A stretch of DNA of 64,000 nucleotides from positions 186,001-250,000 of the forward strand of contig CAJFCJ010000003.1 of NCBI GenBank assembly GCA_904063045.1. The letters run 5' to 3'. The DNA comes from Dimorphilus gyrociliatus (lineage: Eukaryota > Annelida > Polychaeta > Dinophilidae). Below the pieces are notes generated by a model. The model ran no database searches. It had not been told where the DNA came from and worked only from the letters and a program-made list of their open reading frames with translations. How positions within the stretch are numbered: position 1 is the first letter of the stretch; each line of letters begins with the position of its first letter. Positions 35,772-47,500 of the stretch are shown piece by piece. The translations under genes were made by a program, and so were the position numbers.

Positions 35772-37677
35772 CTGAAAATAGAGTGGCACAATAAATAAAT
35801 AAATATAAATAAATTCAACTATACAAGTATTGTAGTTGTCCTGTAAATATTGCACTTATTATTAAAAACAAGTATGATTACAGTCTTGAATCGGAATTGT
35901 TATTTAGTATAGACTAGACCTATTAGAAATAGATTACATGCAACATATACTTCAGTGTCTACATATATTTTTCATTAAATATTTCATATAAGAAAGTGTC
36001 TTTAGGAAGTTACGCCAGAGGACAAAAGTATCCTCTTTGCTTATTTAATACTTCGTGATTTCGTTCTTTATGTTTTTTATATTTTTTATACGTTTTCTCT
36101 TCTTCTCTCTTTTCTTCTTACAGTATATGTCTATCTATTTAACTATCTTTCTGTTTCTTCATCTCTCTCTCTCTCTCTCTCTCTCACTCTTTCGTTTTCC
36201 CTTCTTATTCCTCTCTTACTCTATCTCTCTATCTATTTCCCTCTTTATCTCTCTCTCCCTCTCTCCCCCCTCTCTCTTTCTCTCTCTCTGTGTTTGATTG
36301 ATCCTTTGCTCTGGATTTTCTTATGTCATTACGATATTAAAACCTCTAAGTATACAATTAACATTGATTTTAATTACTTTTTTCACTAATTTATTAAATT
36401 GATATGAAGAGTAATTGAATGATAATTTTAGGAAAAGTTATAAATGAACCAAAATCAATATTCCTATTCTTATAGAGCGCAATTGTTCATGTGAAGATTA
36501 ATTAATTCTTTAGAAAAGATAAGATATATGTATATATAAAGCTCTTACAAAGTGTATAAACAGGCGTATACCCAGTTTATACTGTATATATAAAAAGGTA
36601 CGATATTGTATAAAAAGCTTTGCAATTAACGCATACTTTGTTATGAAAAACATACGTCTTTGAAGGTTTACCAGATGTTTTTCAAGCAGAAATACGAACT
36701 GTGAAATAGACCAGATACTTAATTAAATACCCGTTGAATATATATCTACCATATCTAATTTTACTTATCTAAAACAACCTGGAAAACTATTTTTCTTACT
36801 TATTCTCGATTATAAATCAACATTTTCGTTTTCTGATTATATTGATTAAAGGGAATAATTTCTCTCATTCGCCGAGTTCTAAACTCTTTCTCTCTCCCTC
36901 TCTCTCTCTCTTTTCCCTATTGTTTTTGTCAAAAAATAACAAGGCAAAACAAGACAAAAGTAAACAACTTAAAAAACTAAACCTTTGATTCCTAGTAAGG
37001 GAAGAAGGGGAAGAGACGATAGACAGTAGGAGAATAGAAATAAGGAAGAGGATAACATTTATTTATTTGTTAAATACACAAATTCTTATGTCTGGTGAGT
37101 TGATTGTAGAATAGAATAGTAAAAAGTAATAGACAACAGAAATAAATACTCTCTTTTCCCATCGGTAAACTAGAATTATTATATAGAATACTAATATGCA
37201 TATTATATTGAAATGATAAATAAGAATTTGTCAGAGCATACTGTATATTTTAGGAAATATCTAGGGATAAAATAGGCCTACCAGCAACAAATAATTCATC
37301 ATTTGCATATTTATATTTATTACAATTTTCTTTATTTCTTTCATTTTTGTTTTATATTTTGTTTTCATTTTTTTTTTAAAAAAAAAAAAAAGAGTGGAAA
37401 AAAAAAAGGGATAAAACCCGACCTATCTTGAGAATTTCAATCAGGGTCCCAGACCACAATTTTTATAACGCACTTTTTTTCATCTATTAATCTACGTTAA
37501 TCTCTTTCGAGCTTTGGAATCACGAAAGCATACTTTCATTCCCACTTGACGAGTGCTTAAGTCCTTTCGATCGGATAGTTTATAAAACTAATTATTAAAA
37601 AAATTATATACGCTCCGCAAAAAAGATAAAATGCATAAAAAGGACGCGAGTTAATCTGGAATACTATATATAGCTGC

Positions 37678-37708
<31 letters not shown>

Positions 37709-38275
37709 AATACTTATATACATATTCCAAAAGAAACTGTTACGTATCCTCTTCCCGTGCTAAAGGCAAATCTAGAAAATAAATGGAACAATCGAACGAC
37801 TGCACAGCAACGTTTTATCGATTTTATTAGGTCAAAAGTTTTCCGGCAGTTCGACTTAATGGAAGTGTTTTTTCTTCAATCGAAAAAAATATACTTTCCA
37901 ATCTATCCTACCTTTAGTGGATTTTGAGATGGTAAATAGGCCTATAATGGTAACCGTCCCTTAGGCTAATCTGGTCTAAAATTCCCTGCGTAATTACTGC
38001 GCAAATCCTCTGTGATTTTACAAATGTGAATAGCATATGATGAGGACTATTGCTGTATATACGTCTGCATGGGTGAAAGAGTGCCGAAGATAGTCACGTG
38101 GTCTATTCTGGGGGGTACTTAAGTAGGTTTTCAACGCCATGAAAAGACCCAAGTAAGTAAGAAAAAAAAAGAAGAAAGGAAAGAGAGGAGGAGAAGGGAA
38201 AAGGAAAAGAATTGTTCTATATGAATAATATTTAATTTTAGCAGTTGAAAATACCGAGAGAGATGGAGGGAGGGA

Positions 38276-38320
<45 letters not shown>

Positions 38321-38511
38321 TGGGAAATAATAAAATAAAAGAAAGAATAGATAATTTAAACATATTATATAAGAAACTAAAAAATTACTATATAACGGCA
38401 TATTTTCTTATTTGTTCTTTTCCCTTTCTTATGGCATTAGATCAAAAGTTGTTTAATAAATTAGCTATCTTTACTATTAGTTTTTCCATTGTCCATTTCA
38501 GTATATATACA

Positions 38512-38568
<57 letters not shown>

Positions 38569-41500
38569 TGTATATATATATTTTATATACTTTAGATATA
38601 TTTATATATACTTATGCGTGCGAATACTATATCTTTTTTTCTTTGCCCAAAGCGTTCTCCTCTCTAATAGTAATATGATTCCTAAAGTCTAATAAGAAAG
38701 ACCAAAAGGATGGGTTGGGCGTTTGTAAAGGATATTTTTAAAAATATAGGGAATAGAGGGAATTTCAAGGAAATTGTCCTTGAAATATCACTTAGTAATG
38801 CATTGTAAAGCAGTTATCAGATTAACTAAACGTTTATTGCATAAGGTTTCTAGATATTTTTAAATATAATATTAAATAGATATGCCTGAAGCAAACTGGT
38901 AGCTCCTAATGGGAAACGTACAAAGAAGAAAACTCTGATAAGTTTACTACCAACACTTTGTTCTTATTAAGGTTAATAACTACATGGTGAGAAAATACAA
39001 TTAATCTCCATCATCAATCACCCAATGTTATTTTATGTGACATTAATTAAAGAAAAGTTGGATAATTTCTAGTTAACTTGAACTTATTACCTTTTTTATT
39101 TACTTAATAAAGATGAAAGAAGAAATATGAATCGAGACAGAGACAGGGAGAAAGAAGAAATCTATCAAATCGATTGTATTTTTATGATACTTTTATGTGG
39201 AAAAATTAACTGTCATTATAGGTGTTGTCGTGTACTCTAAATTCCGAATATACTAATATATAGGATAGTAATTGTGTCCGTGTTCTATTTATCTCTTAAT
39301 CGAATTAAATAGATATTAAAATATCGTTTTTTAAAATATGAATAACTACAAAGAAATGATTATTGAACATAAGGTAAAGTAAAAAATGACAGCATCATGC
39401 AGTGAGAATTCAATTAAGATTGGCACTGGTTATTGTTGTATGACAATAACCATTGAAATAATGACTATCCCCTTAATTCTTTTATTTAAGTAACAGGAGG
39501 ACAGAATGGGCATTTTTCATGTATGGATGGTTAAATTCTTACTCCTCCTACTCTCTTTTTCCTACTCGTATTTTCAGGAATAGCCGTCTCCATTGGTTAT
39601 TGTCTGTCTCGCATTAATTCTATACAATTATTTAGTCTATTCTATAAAGGAAATGAACCGTTCTATCCTCTTATGCAAACAAGTATGATTTCCGTGCCTA
39701 AAATTTCTAAAAGACTTTTATCTACGGCCGTTTTCCCGCGCATTTTACTGATTCTTAGAATTGTTAGTATACAGTATACTAAAAGAATGGAAAAAAAAAA
39801 CTCTACTCACTCCTAACTCGTAAGCGAAACGAAAAACTCTTTGAATGCCTCGAAGATATACCGCACTTGTAGATACCATCGTCTTCTGGTCGAACATCAG
39901 TTATAATTAATTGCCATTCATTCGTCCTATAATTATAATCGATGCTATATCTATCGTCGGGGAAGAATACAAATTTTCCAACAGTTAGCATATCAGCACT
40001 TCCGTCGGGTTTTTCTCGAGTCCATTGTATCTATTCGAGATAAAAAAAAGATAATTACAAATAAGCCTATTCAACCTTATATAGACGCTTTCGGTAGAAC
40101 GCTTCCGACTTATACAATACAATAGAAATATTATCTGTGTAGGGCTTTATTAAAATATCTCTCCCCGAAGGGGTCGTTAGCTTTTGTTGGCCTAAACAAT
40201 TCTATTCAGATTCGAGTTTCAGATAAGAATTTCAAAGGTTTGTACTCTTTGTTGTATACTAGACGTTAATGAATGCTTAGGTAGATTGAGTGCTCCTTGG
40301 TCCAATGACAATCTAGGTATTCTTTTGCTATTCTCTCATTTTTTTTTCATTTAAATTGATTAATGAGAGTTTAAATTTGAATAATGACTCTTTTTTCTTT
40401 TTATATAGAACCGTTTTTTAGTTCCTTATATCTTTGTTTACATTTGGAATAGAAAGTAGCATCTTTCTTTCTCTCTCTCTCTCTCTTGGTATCACTACAG
40501 TAAACTTTCTCTAATGCGTAATGAAGAATAACCAATAAAAACAAGTTCACAACCTAAATAAATTCAGAATTATAAGATTTTCCCATATAACCCTGAATAA
40601 AAATAGAAATGACAGGGAAAAAAGAGAGACGAGGTGAAGACCTTGCTAATGAGAAAGATGAACTGATATAGATGGATGAATTTACCCAAATCCTCTCTAT
40701 CTCGTTTTCCCTAAAAGTTTCCTACTTCAAAAAAAAACACGTACACTTTGCTTAAGCGACTTTTCTCTCGAAAAGCTATTAAATGACAATAAATAAACAT
40801 TAAGTCTTATAGACAGACTGGCCACGTCTATGATACAAAGACGGAATTGCTAAGGGAGAGGGCGTAGGGTGGGAAAGAGGAAGGTTATGTATGAGTGCGT
40901 ATGAGTGTATGTGAGAGAGGGAGACGTATATAGATGGAGAGAGGGAGGGAGCGAGAGTGTGAGAGAATGAGAATGAGAGAGAGAGAGAGAAGGTGAGACG
41001 AAAAGAGAAATATTGCAGGAAAGAAGCAGAAAAAAAGATTTGAAAGAGAGAGAAAGAGGCAGTTATACCCTAATATTGCAATATTTATTGACAGTAATTT
41101 ATCTTCTATTTAATAAAACGTTTATTATTACTTAGTCATTGGTTGTGATAGATTATAGGCTGATACACTGCATATATACAGTATATATTTCGTAAATATT
41201 CTTTTGGCTCTAATTTGTTTTAAGATTCTTTTTATCATTTTTTTTGTTGGTCTAGTTTATTTTACTAATCTATTTCCCGGAAATATTTCGCTTAGCAGCT
41301 GAGTCAATGAAGTTGGAAGCTTCAGTGAAAATGATGTATAAAAGCAGGTGAGGCGTATATCGAAACGGCTATAGACCTCTTATTTTTAAGGGTTTATAAT
41401 TGCTAGCTGTAGTATGATATAGTAAACTATTTACTAGGTTGAATAGGGAAGAAATGTGTAAAAATCTTATGAAAGGCGAAGGAAGAGAGACGAAAAGATT

Positions 41501-44500
41501 GTGGAAGAAGAGTGTACAATGAATAATTTAAAGTTGAATGATTAAAAAGTAGCAATAGAGAAGAGGCAAAAAATTACTTCAAGCGAATAAACGGACTTTT
41601 TGGCTTCTTTTCTAAGATAAACATAGTTAAATTGGCACACTGCTGTAAATTTGGTTTACAACTTACGTCCTGCTGCTTGTCAATCACCGTCACGTGACTA
41701 GTGTTAATAAGGGCGTTGAGTAAGGCTATTGGGAATAATTCTTTATTTCCATTAAAAAAAGAAGTAGCGCGTGACTAGTTTAGTGAATATATAATTAAAC
41801 GTCCGTTTGTAAATAAACTGAAAAATAGAAAAAACCTAATCGGAAATAATAGAACGCACCTATTTATAATACAATAACAAGTCACGCAAGACAACCTGTA
41901 ACTTTGTCTACTTGGGTTTTTTACTTGGCGTGTAAACGCAAATATTATTAAAATTGAAAACGAATGAGCAGTATTAACTACTTAACGTAAAGTCTAATTT
42001 TGTATGATTCATATACATAATTAGCGTCACTGTTAGACTGTAGTTTGTCACGTAAAAGGCAGTACGGAAAAGGATTATTATACCGGCAAACAATTGCCGG
42101 GTTTATTGCAATAAGCGCCCCGCTTGTTCCGACTTCGATTGCGCAACATCTTACAAACAATGCCTCTCGCAATAGATCGAATTTAGACGAGTTCAACAAC
42201 CGACTGAAATGATTTTTCGAGAATTCGTGTACACAACTCTACTTAGTTTGTCTTGTTTATATATTAAACTAAGAGAAATACTACAACTACATGGCTATTT
42301 TAGCAATCGCCTTTTGAATGCAACTGGATTATATTGCAGTCGAACTGCAGTAATTGAAAGAAATTGCACTCAGACGAATCTGTCGTGAGCTATAAAATCA
42401 AAGAGAAAGTTTGAAGAAAGGCAGCTGCGAATTTTTTAACAGATGCGCATGATTTCGATAGGAAAGAGGATGACCCTAAGGGATTCAGCTTAGGTTGAAT
42501 TTGTTTCCCTCATCAACAACCGATTGAGAATTGTCAGATCAAATAAAAATTTCAAATAATCTCTTTATCATAAGAGAAAAAAGTTGAAAGGCAAACAACT
42601 TTAAAGTAAGATAAAAAAGAACAACGATTAATCTATGAAATATAATTGGTTAATATTTCTTTAAGGCCTAAAACTGCAAAATAAATAGGGAAAAATGCAG
42701 TGAAGAGACGTTAAAAGGGCTAAATATTATTATCTTTTTTTATAGATTTAATGTTACCCTCTTCTCCTTTTCCCTACTTTCCTGCTAACCCTCTCCCCTC
42801 TTTCTTTCTTTCTATCTCTCGCTTATTAGCTCTTTTCCAGTCTTTTTTTTCAATATTCTTTCCTTTCCTTCTCTTTTCAAGTATTTTTTTCAACCTTTAC
42901 TGTATATCTTTCCTTCTTTTCAGTCCTATATTTGTCAGGCAATCATTACCCCTCTCTCTCTCTCTCTCAGTCTCTCTCTTTCTCTTCCTTCACTTTCCCC
43001 CTCCCCTTCTCGCTTGCTCTCGTTCCATCCATCCATCCATCAATCTATCTTTTTCTTCTCTACATACTTGAGCAATCTTAATAGCTTGTATTTTCTTCCC
43101 TTTGATATTCATCCACCCGATATAGCCCAGGGAAAATCGTTGATACAATGAAAAATTAGCATCTTTCTATTCTAAAAGAGTTTGTAAGAAGTAGAGTAAC
43201 TATATATGTATGCTTACGATAATTGATTGTAAAAGATGCACTATTGTATGAAAATGTTTGCTCAATCTACAGAATTCGAAATATATCAATAGATTTACGA
43301 AAGAAAGAAACAGTAGCCATAAAATAGAATTGATGATTTAATTTTCATCAGAGAAACTTACTTTTGATAAATAAAAAAGAGAGACAAGAGTCTCTCGAGT
43401 TTGAAAACTGCGAAATCTAGTACAGATACCCCGAGTAATTTGGTCTCTAGAGGTAGAGTCGACGTCGTGTGATAAACGCTTAAATTTTTTAACAAATAGA
43501 CAGTCAATAGAAAATGTTAAGCACGTTTTCCCCCGTTTATTTCATATATATATATATATATATATTCTCTATTTCTGCGTCTCTTTTCACACTCATAAGC
43601 TCCTCTTATAACGCATTGGCTTTGGAAACAAACATTGGAAATTTATGATAAATGTATACTCTTGTAAAATGTATATCACTTCTGAGGGATACATGAAACG
43701 TGAGATTTAGAGGCAGCTGCAAAATCCGCAGTAAACTCGGAAATTTTGCCTTACTTGAGCGTCTCTTGAGGCAGTATGACGCCTATAGTGATAAATTTAC
43801 GACATCCACGTTCGAAAAATTTTTAACAGATTGTACTTTTGACCATATCTAAGAGGCAGATGCGTCGAGTTTTTACAAATCATGGCACGGTCGAAGGATA
43901 AAATGACGCAGGCGTTCAATGCTTAAGCGTTGACAAACGCGTTATTCCGGTCAACAAGTTGGGCGTGTGAGCGACTAATCTAACTTTGCGGTTTGCAATC
44001 GATCAATTTATAGACGCCGACTGCAAAAAAGAGGCCCGACGACTGCCAAATGCAGTATCAATTGCAGTAGCTGTCACAGGAAGACGTACAGACGCTCTTA
44101 TAAGTTTTTGTAGTCTATCAATGAATTTATGAGCCTTTCGTGTATAAAGTAAGCTAATTATTAACTGATAAATTGACGAACTGCGATAGATTGCTCAGAA
44201 AAAGGGATAAAAAATAGGACTTAAATAAATGATAGGCAACAGAGAGTCGGTTGTTTACAAAGGGTATTTAAAAGGAAATCTATCACCATTTATAATGCCG
44301 CTCAATTGGAACAGATTGAAAAAAAATTAAATATAAATGAATAGAATTCTGTCATTTGAAATATTACAAAAAAAACGCCACCTAGAATGAATGGGAAAAA
44401 AAGGAGCTTAAATCGAGAAGACCCTGGCCGGTCATTCGTCCTCACTTAATTTGTATAAACAAAATTCCAACGCGCTCACTTAAAATCTCAGAAGATGCAC

Positions 44501-47500
44501 TTTGCAGTCTACTGCAAAACTATTGCACTAACGACTACCACGGCAGTAAGGGGAGAGCTACTACAAAAATGCAATTCATCAATGGCGTCGGCCTTTTGCC
44601 GCCCTTTTCGCCCTGCACGGTCGGGCCATTATCCCACTCACGTGCCGAGCATGACGTCATCCATCTTAAAAGGAACTGCATCTAAATGATGGCCCTTCGA
44701 CAATGGCATGTTGGACAGACAAGTCTATACGTCAATGTTCACGTAATATGACATAACTGTTGGACATGTGGGAGAAGGACATGTAAATGCTCCAATGCAA
44801 ATATAGAGCAAGCATTAGGTGAATATTAGAGATATTGCAGACAATATGTGCCCTAATAAGGAATATATACAAAACCTCAATGAATTGCAAAGTATATATG
44901 CGCCCATATACAGTATTCTCTCTCTCTCTCTCTCTCTCTCTCTATAAATTTATATATATATATATATATTCGTTACAAACAATACGTATTAGTATGCCCT
45001 ATAACAATATATTAGTAGACAGTCAAAGGAAAAGAGGCGAGGGGAGGGGGGAACGCTCTAAATAAATCAGTTATAGGCGAAATAATTTTCCTTTATCCAT
45101 ATAGATATAACCCTAAATATCCGTATGTATACGGTACAGGGTAGATAAAATTTATATATATATATATATTTGTAACAACTGATCGATGCTGCGTTAATCG
45201 ATATTTCCTCTCCTATATTTTCATATATATTGATCCCCTACAGGAATGTACATAGTCCTCTTGATGGGTTTGTCTTATCTGATATACAATGTTTGTCTAT
45301 TTTGTCAATGGTTTGTAAATTTCCAAAGTCACTACGTGACTCAAACCAACTGACTCGGGCTTCGCTAAACATTACGTTTCCACCATAATTGTATTTTCTT
45401 TAACATTGCATTCCTTTTCGTCTGTTTTTAGCTAGTTTATCTTATGGTTCGACGCCTTTAGCTTTTAGAAATTGACACATTTTCCCTTTTTTCTTCCCTC
45501 CTTCTGCCCCTTTTTCTTTGCCTTCTTCTGCCTCTTTTTCCTTTGCTTTATTATCGTTTCCGATTTGCTTGATTTGTCTTGCTTTATGCTCTTTTTGCGT
45601 TTTATGTTTTAGGTTAGCAAGCAATGTTAAAGATTAAAGATTATCGCATTATATTATGAATAATGTATATTTTTTTCTTTTATTTTACTATCTGTTTGTG
45701 TTTTCGAAGGGAAGAGGGTTCAATAGAATGATTGAAAGGAAGAAAGCCATATACATATGTATATACATTATATAGGGGAGGGAAAAGAAAATTAGTTTGG
45801 TCCGAAAGGAGGTTCCGATCGGGGCTAATAAATATAAAAAAGAAGAGAGGGAATAGATAGATAGATAAAGGAAGCGGAACTTGATCATATTGCCTCTTTT
45901 GTTACATTTCATCCAAGTTATATATCTTTTAATAGAATAATCTTAAATGCTTAGCTTTAGAGTAAATTTTTCTTTTCCCCAGTTAAGAAGAAATTGGATA
46001 AAAAGATAATTAAAAAAGAGAGAGAAATGATTAAAGAAGAAAAAGGTAATTTTCTTATAGAAATATCATGCACATGAGGTTAATTTCATTTCCTCATTTT
46101 AATGGATTTCAAAGTATAGAGCGTGATCTTAAAAAAACTTTCAAAGCTGACTTGCATTTTATTAAAAATACAAGCAACGACTCGCTAAATCACGTTTCTT
46201 TGTTTGTCAAGGTGATGTTCGTAGAAACTGTCGATTTATCCATATCGCATTTCCCTTCATATATTTGCTCATAAATATTTGATTTATATCTACTCAACCT
46301 AAAATCGTCCCAATTTAAATGTAATTTCTAACGATTTTCCGAAACCGGAAGTTTCTTGGTTTCTGTTCATACATGTATATATTTATACAAGACTAAAATA
46401 CACACATTCTAATACAGTTTAATGTACTCAATAAAGCTTTCTATTGCCTTTTCTTATATCTTTAATTTATTCTTACTATAATTTAACTAGTTTAATTTAT
46501 TTCCCTTTACTTTCTGTAATAATAAAACTAATAGCAAAATCTAGCCTTTCTCTTTTAATCTTGTTTAGTGTCACGAAGTAAAATAGCATACTTGTCAGTC
46601 TAATAGGAAAGAGAAAAGAAACCTTTTGTATACATCTATTGGGTTACTGGTTTGTCACCACACCTTTACTTTCGAAAAGTTTGTTCTATGTGTAAAAATA
46701 AGCCTTTTACTACCACTCCTCTTCTTCTCTTTCCGCTACTACTGTATATAGCCTACTACTCTTTCTATCATACAGCGTACGACATTCCTCTTTCAAACGT
46801 CTAATAAACTTTATTAGCGAGCCAATGAAATTGTTCTTACGAATTATACGGAGGCGTCTAATATCAGAGTAATATATAAGGAAAAAGAGTACATTCTTTC
46901 GTAAATAGCTAAGCGAGAGCGGGGGGGAAACTAAACGAATTTTCCATCTCAATTACTCTGCCTATCCACATTTTCACTACCCAACTTGCCAACAAGAGAG
47001 TTATTCCTCTCCTTTCTCTCAAGAACAGATCGGAGAGGAAGCTATTGGATTCCGTTGCCCTCTAGCCTACTTCTCTTCCATAAAAGAATTTTCGTTAATT
47101 TTTCTCTCTTAAAGTGTAATTAAGAGAGAATTTGAATAAGGGAAGAAGAGCGAAAGAAGGGGTATTCGTTTAATTGTTCACTATCTATTTATAGTTGGAA
47201 GAATGTTGTCCCGAAGCATGTCTAGCAAACAGTGAAAAAGAAGATTGTAAATGGTCTACTACCGTGTCAACAAAAACTACGGATAGAGTAGGAACAATCG
47301 AGCTCTCTATTTAAATTTGATAGGTGTTGAAACTAGACTTTTCAAATGCATAAAAATTCAATTTCCTTAATATGTATAAATATATAGGAAGAACTAAATT
47401 TGTTCAATAAATTGAATATATATAAATATGTACGTAGAACGTAGTTGAACAGGACACACATCATATACTATTAATTGTAACGCATAGTAGAATGGTTGTA

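Larger units (their letters stand above)
35772..39810 (-). other. 4.0-kb intron of the Ig gene
   Basis: Donor GTGAGT at the right end, acceptor TTTTCAG at the left. It contains CT arrays (36160-36300), a GA array (38256-38320), a long TA array (38508-38580), an oligo-T/oligo-A pair near 37372, and TAC(A/T)GTA motifs. No exon was seen. Confidence 0.8.
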
